Assembly: GCA_002839315.1 (NCBI GenBank)
Contig: PGXV01000001.1
Location: forward strand, 310,001-374,000
Reading direction: 5' to 3'
From: Spirochaetae bacterium HGW-Spirochaetae-3
GTDB taxonomy: Bacteria; Spirochaetota; Spirochaetia; Treponematales; UBA12059
Length of the DNA stretch: 64,000 nt
Shown: piece by piece, positions 52,333 to 63,194 of the stretch
Layout: the number at the start of each line of letters is the position of its first letter
How positions within the stretch are numbered: the stretch's first letter is position 1
The notes under the pieces: model-generated
Seen by the model: the letters and a program-made list of their open reading frames with translations, nothing else
Told to the model about the DNA's origin: nothing
The model's database searches: none
Program-made: the position numbers and the translations under genes

Positions 52333-53177
52333 GCTGATCCTCCCGAATGCCACGACGCGGCGGCGTAATTTACGATACTCTCCATTCCTGGAGCGCCTGG
52401 CCTATGCGAATCGCTACGGCGTAGCAGGCTGAACCTCGAATCGCGCATGGTTCCAACGGCCAATGCAGACGCGATCGCGGTGGAACCGGCGAAATCTCGC
52501 CTGGCCGCCAGGGTACGCCAATCCATCCTGGCCATGATCCTCAAGAGGTCGTAGGATCGGCGGCGCGCGTCTGCCGCGACGATCGATGAAGCGAGGTTCG
52601 AGGAGGCGACTATCAGGGTTCTATCCATGTCGTCCCCGAAGACGACGTCTATGGCGCGCGCCAGGCTCGACGCTACCTTCGCGTCGCCGCCGACGAGCAC
52701 CGGCACGAGCGACGCTCCCGGGAAGATCCTACGCATGAACGGCAACTGTACTTCTATCGCGTGGCTCTCGAAATGGGGTATATCACTGCATGAAAAGAGC
52801 GTTCCGCACGATTCCAGGTCGGCGCACGCGCCGGTATCTACCTCTACGTCGCCGATAGGCGTCTGAAACACGTCGGCCTCGGGCAGGTACACGCCGGATT
52901 CCCCGATTCTCTTGAGCGGCGCTATAATAACGACCCTGTCGACGGGGCCGACGGATGCCGCGAACCATGCGGCCGCCTGAATGTCCCCTGAATACTCTAA
53001 CGCGGCGTGGGGCGTCAGGATCGCCGACGGTCGCGTCTTGGTTACGCCGCCGAACGAGATGGCTACGCGTTCCAGCGCGGCATCGACGGCCGCCATGAGC
53101 GTAGCCGCGTCGTCGGGATAGAAAATTCCCGAGACCATCGCTTCGCGAACCCTGCGGTTTACTCCCGTGTAACCCAT
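52329..53177 (-). CDS. amrB: MEMO1-family protein (AmmeMemoRadiSam protein B)
   Basis: 282 residues. N-terminal AGIFYPDDA-like start (SGIFYPDDAATL), LTPHAALEYSGDIQAAA, then FESHAIEVQLPFMRRIFPGASLVPVLVG and SSNLAS. MEMO1 is related to extradiol dioxygenases and binds copper or iron through conserved His/Asp/Cys. It lies directly upstream of amrA (4-base overlap), while the radical SAM member is about 11 kb away. Divergent from the NtrC-type regulator. Confidence 0.9.
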   Translation of the reverse strand: MGYTGVNRRVREAMVSGIFYPDDAATLMAAVDAALERVAISFGGVTKTRPSAILTPHAALEYSGDIQAAAWFAASVGPVDRVVIIAPLKRIGESGVYLPEADVFQTPIGDVEVDTGACADLESCGTLFSCSDIPHFESHAIEVQLPFMRRIFPGASLVPVLVGGDAKVASSLARAIDVVFGDDMDRTLIVASSNLASSIVAADARRRSYDLLRIMARMDWRTLAARRDFAGSTAIASALAVGTMRDSRFSLLRRSDSHRPGAPGMESIVNYAAASWHSGGSA

Positions 53178-53184
53178 GCGGTAC

Positions 53185-53190
53185 AGTATA
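53185..53190 (-). promoter_or_regulatory. -10 element of the amrB-amrA promoter
   Basis: TATACT on the minus strand (53190-53185), 7 bases before ATG 53177, no Shine-Dalgarno; the -35 is unclear (GGCGTC at 17 bases). Confidence 0.45.
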
Positions 53191-53214
53191 GTCGCTGGAC
53201 TAGCCCGGACGCCA

Positions 53215-53220
53215 TATAAT
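53215..53220 (+). promoter_or_regulatory. -10 element of the response-regulator gene
   Basis: Perfect TATAAT at 53215-53220 with an expected start near 53227, a leader of about 16 bases and GGAG (53234-53237) 5 bases before the ATG. No convincing -35. It faces the amrB promoter across a 65-base gap. Confidence 0.45.
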
Positions 53221-53242
53221 TTTTCGTTATATCGGAGTATGC

Positions 53243-54625
53243 ATGCGAATATTAGTCGCCGACGACGAACCGAATCTCCTGAGCTCTATCGGTACCTTCC
53301 TCAAGGCAGAAACGATAGACGCCGCACTCTCCCCCGACGGCGCGAAGGCGAAGGCCTTGCTTTCCGAGGAGTCGTTCGACGCCGCGGTGCTCGACATACG
53401 GATGCCCGGCCTTGACGGCATATCGCTGCTGCGATGGATCAAGGACGAGGGATTGACCCTGCCGGTCATCATGATGAGCGCGCACGGAGACGTACGGGAC
53501 GCGGTAGAAGCGATGCGGCTCGGCGCCTTCGATTATCTCGTAAAGCCGTTCGATCCGGATGAATTGGCCATAAGGCTACGCAAGGCCGTCAGGGACAGGC
53601 GATTGAGCGCCGACAGGGAGGCGTCAAGGCGCCCGTCCGGCGATCATGTACGGATGATCGGCGACAGCTCGGCGGTCAAGGATGCCGTACGATTGATAGA
53701 GCGGGCGGCCCCGACTCCGTCGACCATCCTGATCACCGGCGAAAGCGGTACCGGGAAGGAAGTAGCCGCGAGGCTCGTGCACGAGCGATCTGGACGGCAG
53801 GGCGCCTTCGTCGCGGTTAACCTCGGAGCGGTGCCCGAGAACCTGCTCGAGAGCGAGCTGTTCGGCTACGAGAAAGGCGCGTTCACCGGGGCGACCGACC
53901 GCAAGCTCGGCTTGTTCGAACTGGCCGACGGCGGGACGCTATTCCTTGACGAGATAGGCGAGATGCCGGCGCACATGCAGGTAAAGATCCTCAGGGTCAT
54001 ACAGGAACGCAAGGTGTCGCGGCTCGGAGGTACCAAGGGCGTGCCCGTGGACGCGAGGATAGTGGCCGCGACCAACCGAGACCTGGAGAAGATGGTAGCC
54101 GACGGATCGTTCAGGGAAGACCTGTATTACCGTATAAACGTCGTACGCATCAACTTGCCGCCATTGCGGGAAAGGCCGGGCGACGCGCGCGAGCTGACGG
54201 TCCATTTCGCCCGGGACATGGCGCCGCGCATGGGCCGGCACGGAATTACCGTATCGACGCAGGCACTGGACATGATCGCCGCCTATCCGTTTCCGGGCAA
54301 CGTGCGGGAGCTGATGAACGCCGTCGAACGCGCCTTGATCCTGGCCGAGGGCGACGAGTTGTCTCCGGCCGACTTCCAGTTGGGCACGGGCGCGCCGAGC
54401 CTTCCCGGGCCGAGGCTCGGGGCGGACCTCGGGAACGGCTCGTCGTCGGGAGCCCCGTTTGTCGACGAGTCAGGAGCACCCCTCAAGCTGGCGGAAATCG
54501 AGCGGCGCGCGATACTCGTCGCGCTCGGGCGCAACGGCGGCAAGCGGGAATCGACTGCCGCCGAGATGGGCATAACGCGGCGGACGCTGCTGAACAAGCT
54601 CAAGGAATACGGATACAAGGATTGA
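53243..54625 (+). CDS. NtrC-family sigma-54-dependent response regulator
   Basis: 460 residues. Receiver domain with D51 phosphoacceptor (VLDIRMPG) and K-containing VKPFDPDEL. AAA+ domain with Walker A GESGTGKE, GAFTGA sigma-54 contact loop, Walker B LFLDEIGEM and arginine finger region. C-terminal Fis-type HTH (TAAEMGITRRTLLNKLKEYG). It activates sigma-54 promoters when phosphorylated. No histidine kinase is adjacent, so the partner is elsewhere. A degraded copy of its C-terminal tail follows the stop. Confidence 0.93.
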   Translation: MRILVADDEPNLLSSIGTFLKAETIDAALSPDGAKAKALLSEESFDAAVLDIRMPGLDGISLLRWIKDEGLTLPVIMMSAHGDVRDAVEAMRLGAFDYLVKPFDPDELAIRLRKAVRDRRLSADREASRRPSGDHVRMIGDSSAVKDAVRLIERAAPTPSTILITGESGTGKEVAARLVHERSGRQGAFVAVNLGAVPENLLESELFGYEKGAFTGATDRKLGLFELADGGTLFLDEIGEMPAHMQVKILRVIQERKVSRLGGTKGVPVDARIVAATNRDLEKMVADGSFREDLYYRINVVRINLPPLRERPGDARELTVHFARDMAPRMGRHGITVSTQALDMIAAYPFPGNVRELMNAVERALILAEGDELSPADFQLGTGAPSLPGPRLGADLGNGSSSGAPFVDESGAPLKLAEIERRAILVALGRNGGKRESTAAEMGITRRTLLNKLKEYGYKD

Positions 54626-54745
54626 TATCGAGGAATAATTCGCTGCCCTTACCTTCGCTTCGTACTCCGAGAACAAGCGGATGGCCGTATCAGGTTCCGC
54701 CGTGCGCTCCTCGACGAGCTGAAGGAATACGGTTGCTCCGACTAA
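54626..54745 (+). pseudogene. Decayed partial copy of the regulator's C-terminus
   Basis: Reading on in the same frame after the regulator stop, 39 codons end in TAA at 54743-54745. The last 19 residues (RIRFRRALLDELKEYGCSD) resemble the regulator's own end (TRRTLLNKLKEYGYKD), with identical LKEYG and identical DNA around it. No start codon or Shine-Dalgarno; probably a remnant of a second HTH or a tandem duplication. Confidence 0.45.
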
Positions 54746-54757
54746 CGTCGAGAGGGT

Positions 54758-55831
54758 TTAATCGGCAGGCAGGATGCGCGTTCTGTCAACCGATACCGTG
54801 AAGCGGTACGCGGTGCCTGGCGCCGGCGCCTCGCGTACCGGGAACCTGAGGTTGAATCGCTCGCCGCCCGAATCCATGAGGCAGTCCACCGCGTCGCCCG
54901 CGAAATCGACCCTGAGGCATGACGCCGCGAACGAGCCCGCATTCCCGGAGTTACCGGCGCCGACCATGGCCGCGGAACGCTCGAAGAACAGGTAGTACCT
55001 TCCGTTCGGCGACAGGGCATCGACGCTATAGTCGGGCGGTAACGGGAAACGGCCCGCCGCGGTGATGGCTTCCAGGCCATTCGGGGCGAGTTCCATGCGC
55101 ACTACGGGCAGGCACGGTCCGCTGCCCATGAAACGGGCGACGGCGACGCTTGACGGCGCCGACCAGACCTCCCGAGGCGACGCTGACTGCAGTATCCGGC
55201 CGGATTCCATGACGGCGAGCGAATCTCCGATCGCCATAGCCTCCTCGAGGTCGTGAGTCACGTATACCGCGGTGAACCCGAGTCGCCTCTGCTCGTCGAC
55301 GATATCGGAGCGGAGGCGCTTCCGGAGGGCCGCGTCGAGTGATGACAGCGGTTCGTCGAACAGGACGATCGACGGCTCTACCGCGAGCGTCCTGGCGAGG
55401 GCTACCCGCTGACGCTCGCCGCCGGACAACTCGTGCGGCTTCCTGCGTCCGAAACCAGCCAGGTCGACGGCGTCCAGGAGCTTGGATACGCGCGCGGCTA
55501 TCTCGCCGCTACTCGGCCGGTCCTGCCGCCTGGAGCGCAACCCGTAGGACACGTTGCCGGCCACGTCGAGGTGAGGGAACAGCGCGTAATCCTGGAACAC
55601 CATGCCTATGCCGCGGTCGCGGCTCTCGGCGTCGGTCACGTCGCGGCCGCCGACGAGCACGCGCCCGGAATCGGGACGCTCCAATCCCGCCGCCATGCGG
55701 AGCATGGTGCTCTTGCCGCAGCCGGAGGGACCGGCGACCGCGAGTACCTTGCCGGCTTCGGCTATGAGCGATACGTCGACAGTCGCGCCGGGCCAGGACT
55801 TCGTCAACGCGCATAGTTCAAGAGAGACCAT
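54758..55831 (-). CDS. thiQ: Thiamine ABC transporter ATPase ThiQ-like
   Basis: 357 residues from ATG 55831 (AAGGA 8 bases upstream); another ATG lies 3 codons earlier. Walker A GPSGCGKST (34-42), Q-loop FQDYALFPH, signature LSGGERQR, Walker B VLFDEPLSSLD, switch VTHDLEEA. A C-terminal TOBE-like extension of about 120 residues makes it longer than E. coli ThiQ. Energises the permease ThiP, whose gene overlaps its 5' end by 14 bases. Confidence 0.85.
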   Translation of the reverse strand: MVSLELCALTKSWPGATVDVSLIAEAGKVLAVAGPSGCGKSTMLRMAAGLERPDSGRVLVGGRDVTDAESRDRGIGMVFQDYALFPHLDVAGNVSYGLRSRRQDRPSSGEIAARVSKLLDAVDLAGFGRRKPHELSGGERQRVALARTLAVEPSIVLFDEPLSSLDAALRKRLRSDIVDEQRRLGFTAVYVTHDLEEAMAIGDSLAVMESGRILQSASPREVWSAPSSVAVARFMGSGPCLPVVRMELAPNGLEAITAAGRFPLPPDYSVDALSPNGRYYLFFERSAAMVGAGNSGNAGSFAASCLRVDFAGDAVDCLMDSGGERFNLRFPVREAPAPGTAYRFTVSVDRTRILPAD

Positions 55832-57440
55832 CGCGAGCATCCTTGAGGAAGAAGATAGACCCCGTCGCGAGGGCCAGTATCACCGCCGCGGCGCAGGCCT
55901 CGTCGAGACGGTACGCGCCCGCGAGCCTGAAGAGAAGCAGCGCCAGCGTCTCGAAGCCGCTTACGGGCGCGGCTATCATGGCGTTCGCGTCGCCGGCGCT
56001 CATCGCGAACGCGAGCGCGAATCCCGACGCTATGGACGGCGCGGCCATGGGCAGGCGGACCCTGAGCGTAGCCCCGAGCCTGGACGAGCCGAGCGACCGC
56101 GCGGCCTCGGCGTACCGCTCGTCGGAGAGCCCGACGGACGATTGTATAGCGCGGAGCGCGAAGGGGTAGGCCGACACCGCCTGCACCATCGCGATGGCGA
56201 GCACGGAAGGCCGGCCTATGGCGGCGTTCCATCCGTATGCCAGGACCACGCTCGATACGCCCAGCGGAAGCAGGGGAAGCAGTCTGGAGACGATGCCCGA
56301 GCGCGTCCGCTTTAGGCCGACCGATAGAGCGAAGCCCGTCGCGGCCGCTAGGGCGGCGCTCGACAAGCCGAGAAGGATCGTATTGACGATAGCGGCGCCG
56401 AAGCCTTTCCTGGCGAACAGCGACGCGTAATTGCCCCATCCGAAGCCTCCCGCGCTCCGGGCGGCCGTACGTATCGTTATCGACTCGACGAAGATGGACG
56501 CGAGCGGGCCGACGAAGCACACGACGATGAAGGCGCCGTAGAGGAAGGATGCGAAGACCTCGCCTCCGTTCCGGAAGCGGGAAGGGACGGAACGCTCGGC
56601 GTCGCGGCGATCGCCGACGGTTCGTCGCTCGAATGCGCCGTATGCGGCTAGCGCGAGCATCGCTACGAGCGTCTCGACGAGGGCGAAGGAGCTGGCCAAC
56701 GGCCTGTCGAATTCGAAGCGGGCCGCGCGGTATAGCTCTACCTCGGGCGTACCGACGCCGGGACCGCCGAACAGCAACACGATAACGAAGCTATAGAAGC
56801 ACATGAGGAAGACGAGCGATAGCGCAGCGCCCAAGGCCGGTAGTATAGACGGCAGGGTCACCGTCATGAAGACGCGCGCCTCCGAGGCGCCGAGGAGGCG
56901 CGCCGCATCCTCGTGCCGCTTCGGGGCGCTGGCCCAGGCGTCGCCTACGAGCCGCATCACCACCGGGAAGTTATAGAACCCGTGCGCCATCACGACGCCG
57001 GCGAACGAGTACAGGAACCGTATCGGGGGCTCTGAAAATCCGAAAGCGGACTGGAGCGTTCGGTTGAGGAAGCCTTCCCTGCCGTAATACAGCACGAATC
57101 CTATCGCTATGATAAGCGGCGGAACGCAGAACGGCACGGCAGACAGGGCCGATAGAATGCGCTTGCCCGGGAATCGCCGCTTGGCCAACAGGAAGGCGCC
57201 GGGCAAGCCGACGACGGCCGCAAGCGCCGCGCTCGCCGCGGCCTGGGACACGCCGTAGCCGAACGAGCGCAGGAACCGCGGATCGGAGAAGGCGCGCTTC
57301 AGGTTCCCGACCGCGCCTCCGTCGAATATAGGGATGAAGGCCGCCGCCAGCGGAACGAGGAGGATAAGCCCGAACGCCGGGAACAGTACGGCGCCGGGAC
57401 GAGCCGCCAGGCGAGCGAGCGGGGCCTTCACGGACGTCAC
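55818..57440 (-). CDS. thiP: Thiamine ABC transporter permease ThiP-like
   Basis: 540 residues, the length of fused two-domain permeases such as ThiP and FbpB. About twelve membrane helices in two homologous halves, each with an EAA-type loop (EDAARLLGASEARVFMTVTLP and AEAARSLGSSRLGATLRVRLP). Sequence alone cannot separate thiamine from iron permeases, but the TPP riboswitch and the upstream binding protein support thiamine. Overlaps thiB by 4 bases and thiQ by 14. Confidence 0.87.
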   Translation of the reverse strand: MTSVKAPLARLAARPGAVLFPAFGLILLVPLAAAFIPIFDGGAVGNLKRAFSDPRFLRSFGYGVSQAAASAALAAVVGLPGAFLLAKRRFPGKRILSALSAVPFCVPPLIIAIGFVLYYGREGFLNRTLQSAFGFSEPPIRFLYSFAGVVMAHGFYNFPVVMRLVGDAWASAPKRHEDAARLLGASEARVFMTVTLPSILPALGAALSLVFLMCFYSFVIVLLFGGPGVGTPEVELYRAARFEFDRPLASSFALVETLVAMLALAAYGAFERRTVGDRRDAERSVPSRFRNGGEVFASFLYGAFIVVCFVGPLASIFVESITIRTAARSAGGFGWGNYASLFARKGFGAAIVNTILLGLSSAALAAATGFALSVGLKRTRSGIVSRLLPLLPLGVSSVVLAYGWNAAIGRPSVLAIAMVQAVSAYPFALRAIQSSVGLSDERYAEAARSLGSSRLGATLRVRLPMAAPSIASGFALAFAMSAGDANAMIAAPVSGFETLALLLFRLAGAYRLDEACAAAVILALATGSIFFLKDARDGLS

Positions 57441-58456
57441 CGGTTCTGGAGCGCGTCCAGAACCGTCTTCACCGCGTCGTCGAGCCCCGCGGCGTTCGCG
57501 GTCAGGGTCTTCCCGGGTATCCGGGAATACTCGTAGCTGGCCGGTAGCGCTATGCCTTCGACCGCCGGGTACATCCAGTTGGTCGTAGGCAGGGCCGACT
57601 GGAATTCCGGCGTAAGCATGAAATCGATGAAGGCCTCCGCGGCCTTGCGATGCCTCGCCTTTGCGACGATTCCAGCGCCTTCTATCTGGATAGGATGGCC
57701 TTCCGGGAATTCGAGGGCCTTGTAACGGCCCGCCGTCTCGTATTCAGCGTGATAGGCGGCGCTCGTCGTGTACGATATCACGAGCGGAGCCTCTCCCGCG
57801 GTAAACAGCCCGTAACCGGTATCCCAGCCCGGCGACATCGTCAGTATGGACGGACTAAGGCGTTTCCAATAGTCGGAGAGACCATCGCCGTATATAGCCG
57901 CCGTCCAGGCTACGAAACCGAGGCCCGGCGTCGATGTACGCGGATCCATGAGTATCAGTTTCTTGGCGTATTCGGGCCCGGTAAGGGCCTCGAGGGAAGC
58001 GGGCGGAACGGCGAGCTTCTCGGAGTCCCACATGATGCAGAAGCTACTCCAGTCGTACGGAGTAAGCCGCCACTCGTCGTCGAGGACGAGCTTCCGCGGT
58101 ATCGTCTCTCTGCCCCGGGGGGCGTACGGCGCCAATACGCCGGCCGACAGGGCCTTGGGCAGCAGGTTGCCGTCTATGCCTATGATGACGTCGGCTATCG
58201 GCTTCTTCTTCTCGTCTATGGCCTTGGCGAGCACCTGGCCGGCGTCTCCCGGCACGACGAGCTCCACCTTTATGCCGGTCGCGGCCTCGAAGGCGGGGAT
58301 GACGATAGGGCCTGGTCCCCATTCGCTGGCGAACGAGTCGTAGGCGTATATGACGAGCTGGGCTTCGTCCTTCTTGACGCATGACGAAGACAGGGCGACG
58401 AGCGCGGCGAACAAAACCGCGAGTCCCCCCTTGATGGAAACGGGACGAGTGCGCAT
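57437..58456 (-). CDS. thiB: Thiamine ABC transporter substrate-binding lipoprotein ThiB-like
   Basis: 339 residues. Lipobox LSSSC (C26). Mature domain begins LVIYAYDSFASEWGPG and contains KVELVVPGDAGQVL, DVIIGIDGNLL, DWSSFCIMWD and NWMYPAV, all characteristic of ThiB/TbpA. It captures thiamine or its phosphates at the outer face. First gene of thiB-thiP-thiQ, directly after a TPP riboswitch whose 3' conserved segment contains the Shine-Dalgarno. Confidence 0.92.
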   Translation of the reverse strand: MRTRPVSIKGGLAVLFAALVALSSSCVKKDEAQLVIYAYDSFASEWGPGPIVIPAFEAATGIKVELVVPGDAGQVLAKAIDEKKKPIADVIIGIDGNLLPKALSAGVLAPYAPRGRETIPRKLVLDDEWRLTPYDWSSFCIMWDSEKLAVPPASLEALTGPEYAKKLILMDPRTSTPGLGFVAWTAAIYGDGLSDYWKRLSPSILTMSPGWDTGYGLFTAGEAPLVISYTTSAAYHAEYETAGRYKALEFPEGHPIQIEGAGIVAKARHRKAAEAFIDFMLTPEFQSALPTTNWMYPAVEGIALPASYEYSRIPGKTLTANAAGLDDAVKTVLDALQNR

Positions 58457-58537
58457 GGTACTCCCTCCGCCGGTACTAACCGGATCAGGTTCATCGGGTC
58501 TGTTCTCAGACGGCTTTAGTCCCTACGGAACCGTACC
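58457..58537 (-). promoter_or_regulatory. TPP riboswitch (thi-box)
   Basis: Minus strand carries the conserved thi-box core: CTGAGA then ACCC, TGAACCTGATC, a CCGG/CCGG hairpin and GCGGAGGGA at the 3' side. Flanking GGTAC (58537-58533) and GTACC (58461-58457) can close P1. The GGAGGGA is the Shine-Dalgarno of thiB, 5-6 bases from its ATG, so TPP binding should directly hide it and block translation. Confidence 0.92.
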
Positions 58538-58554
58538 GCCACCCCGGCGCGCTC

Positions 58555-58584
58555 ACCATACGCCCGCTCGCGTCGTCGGGTCAA
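58555..58584 (-). promoter_or_regulatory. Promoter of the thiamine transporter operon
   Basis: Minus strand: -35 TTGACC (58584-58579), 18-base spacer, -10 TATGGT (58560-58555). Expected start near 58548, placing the riboswitch at the very 5' end of the transcript. Confidence 0.65.
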
Positions 58585-58604
58585 GGCCGCTTCGAGACGA
58601 AACC

Positions 58605-59870
58605 TCAGCCGACGAGGCTCAGCCACGCCGTGCCTATAGCGAGCGTGAGTACCGTTATAGGAAGCCCGGCCTTGAGATAGTCCATGAAACCGAGCCTCGC
58701 GCCGCGGCCCGCGGCGCCCTCGGCGACGATCAGGTTGGCGACCGAGCCTATGAGCGTCAGGTTGCCGGCGAAGGTGCTCGCCATCGCGAGTAGCAGCCAC
58801 GCGGCTTTCGGGTCGGTAGCGCCCGACGCTAGCGGAGAGAGTATCATCACGGCCGGTACGTTCGAGACGAGGTTGGATACGGCGACGGTCGCCGCCGAGA
58901 ATAGCCATGGCGACGCTGACGCCCCGTTCAGGACGGTACGCTCTAGCCACGCGAACGCGGCGGTGCGCGATACGGCGTCAGTGATGACGAAGAGCCCCGC
59001 GAAAAATACCAGCAGGTTGAAGTCGACGCCGGAGAACAGCCGCTCGGACTTGATCCTTGAGACGAGCATGAACGAGGCCGACGCGAGCGCGGCGAGAACG
59101 ACGGGCGCGCCAGCGAGGAATGCCGCGAGCATCGCCGCGATGGCGACGCAACTCTTTGCGACGAGGGCGCGATCGATCCTCACGGCGCCCATCACGTTGG
59201 CGCTAGAAATGGCGGCGGCGGCGGTACGGTCGTCCGCGACCGACCTTGCGTCCTTGCTACGCCGGAATTCCTTAGGGAAAACCATGACGATGACGAGCCA
59301 GCATACGCCGAGCCCTATCAGGGAAGGAGGACCGATACGCGAGGCGAACTCGACGAACGGGACGCCGCTCCTTTGCCCGATCAACATGTTCTGCGGGTTC
59401 CCTATGATCGTGGCCGCCGATCCGACGTTGGCGGCGGTCGCCGTGGCGACGAGGTACGGCACGGGGTCGCGCCTCGCGCGGAGGCTCGTCTCCGCGACGA
59501 CCGGAGCGAGCACCAGGCACATCGTATCGTTGAGGAAGATAGCAGACAGGATGCCGGCGATCGCTACGATGGCGGCCAGGAATGCTCGCGGGTACCCGGC
59601 GAGGCCGGACAGCCGCGCCGCGACCAGGTCGAGGAGCCCCGAGATGCGTATGGATGAAACGAGGAGCATCATCGATAGAAGAAGGGCGATAGTGCCCATG
59701 TCGATCGACGCCAGCGCGTCGCCAAGAGGGATGGCTCCGATAAGGACGAGGCAAGTCGCCGCGGTACACGCGATACCCGCTCGGTTCATGCGCAGGCCGG
59801 GGACGCGGCCGGCGGCTATCGCGGCTATGCCGGCGACGAGCAGGAGATCGGTCAATACTTCCTTCAACAT
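58605..59870 (-). CDS. ArsB/NhaD-type ion transporter
   Basis: 421 residues with about eleven or twelve membrane helices. IT superfamily features: NDTMCLVLAPVV in the first half, ATAANVGSAATIIGNPQNMLIG as a re-entrant signature, and NLVSNVPAVMIL with FAGNLTLIGSVANLIVAE in the second. This repeat pattern is shared by arsenite (ArsB), Na+/H+ (NhaD) and citrate/dicarboxylate carriers. Which ion it carries cannot be told. Own leaderless promoter, divergent from the helicase gene. Confidence 0.82.
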   Translation of the reverse strand: MLKEVLTDLLLVAGIAAIAAGRVPGLRMNRAGIACTAATCLVLIGAIPLGDALASIDMGTIALLLSMMLLVSSIRISGLLDLVAARLSGLAGYPRAFLAAIVAIAGILSAIFLNDTMCLVLAPVVAETSLRARRDPVPYLVATATAANVGSAATIIGNPQNMLIGQRSGVPFVEFASRIGPPSLIGLGVCWLVIVMVFPKEFRRSKDARSVADDRTAAAAISSANVMGAVRIDRALVAKSCVAIAAMLAAFLAGAPVVLAALASASFMLVSRIKSERLFSGVDFNLLVFFAGLFVITDAVSRTAAFAWLERTVLNGASASPWLFSAATVAVSNLVSNVPAVMILSPLASGATDPKAAWLLLAMASTFAGNLTLIGSVANLIVAEGAAGRGARLGFMDYLKAGLPITVLTLAIGTAWLSLVG

Positions 59871-59876
59871 GCCGGG

Positions 59877-59906
59877 AGTATATCTAAAGCGGGGGTCCTT
59901 TGATAA
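59877..59906 (-). promoter_or_regulatory. Leaderless promoter of the ion transporter
   Basis: Minus strand: -35 TTATCA (59906-59901), 18-base spacer, -10 TATACT (59882-59877), CCCGGC, ATG at 59870. No Shine-Dalgarno. The -35 overlaps the helicase promoter's -35. Confidence 0.6.
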
Positions 59907-59927
59907 TCGCTCCGTTTCGACTACAAT
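59900..59927 (+). promoter_or_regulatory. Leaderless promoter of the DEAH helicase
   Basis: -35 TTGATA (59900-59905), 16-base spacer, -10 TACAAT (59922-59927), GGGATC, ATG at 59934. No properly spaced Shine-Dalgarno. Confidence 0.6.
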
Positions 59928-59933
59928 GGGATC

Positions 59934-62483
<2,550 letters not shown>

Positions 62484-63194
62484 TCAGCGCTTGATGAATT
62501 TCAGTTCGCGGATCGGGCGGCCGTCGTTTATGGCGCGCTGCTCGAATTTCGTCACCGGGCGCCATGCCTCACGGTCCGCCCAGCGACCGTACGCGTTACG
62601 TAGCGCGGGCTCGGCGGACATCGTCTCGAGCGTCGCCTCGGCGTATTCTTCCCAGTCGGTTACGTAGTAGAGATAGCCGCCGGCCTTGAGGCGGCTCGCC
62701 ATGAGCCTGACGAAATCCGCGCCCATGATGCGCCGCTTGTGGTGGCGCTTCTTGGGCCAGGGGTCGGGGAAGAATACGTGGAACCCGTCTACCGATTCTG
62801 GCGCCAGCATCGAATCGACGACCTCGACGGCGTCGTGCCTGCAGACGCGCAGGTTGGCTATCGTCCTGGCCTCTATCTCGGACAGAAGCTTGCCTACGCC
62901 CGGCGCGTGCACTTCCAGCCCGAGGAAAGCCACGTCGGGCAGCGCCTCGGCTATCGCCACGGTAGCGGTTCCCATGCCGAAGCCTATCTCGACGATAAAT
63001 GGCGCGTCGCGGCCGACGACGTCGACGGGGCCGAGCGTCCGGGCGGGTTCCCAGTCGAAGCCGTACTTGGGATAGAGTCCGACGAGCGCGTCTTTCTGCA
63101 TATCGGTCATGCGGCCGGAGCGCACGACGTAGCTCCGTATGCCGACCTCGCGGACTGATAGGGGGCCGTTTAATCCGGCAGGCGAATTTTCCAT
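62484..63194 (-). CDS. trmB: tRNA (guanine46-N7)-methyltransferase
   Basis: 236 residues from ATG 63194; the frame continues upstream inside the neighbouring gene. SAM motif EIGFGMG (69-75), GLEVHAPGVG, FFPDPWPKKRHHKRR and the C-terminal T-x-x-E-x-R region (TKFEQRAINDG) are TrmB hallmarks. Makes m7G46 in the tRNA variable loop. AGGA lies 8 bases upstream. It overlaps the upstream lipoprotein gene by 25 bases. Confidence 0.94.
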   Translation of the reverse strand: MENSPAGLNGPLSVREVGIRSYVVRSGRMTDMQKDALVGLYPKYGFDWEPARTLGPVDVVGRDAPFIVEIGFGMGTATVAIAEALPDVAFLGLEVHAPGVGKLLSEIEARTIANLRVCRHDAVEVVDSMLAPESVDGFHVFFPDPWPKKRHHKRRIMGADFVRLMASRLKAGGYLYYVTDWEEYAEATLETMSAEPALRNAYGRWADREAWRPVTKFEQRAINDGRPIRELKFIKR

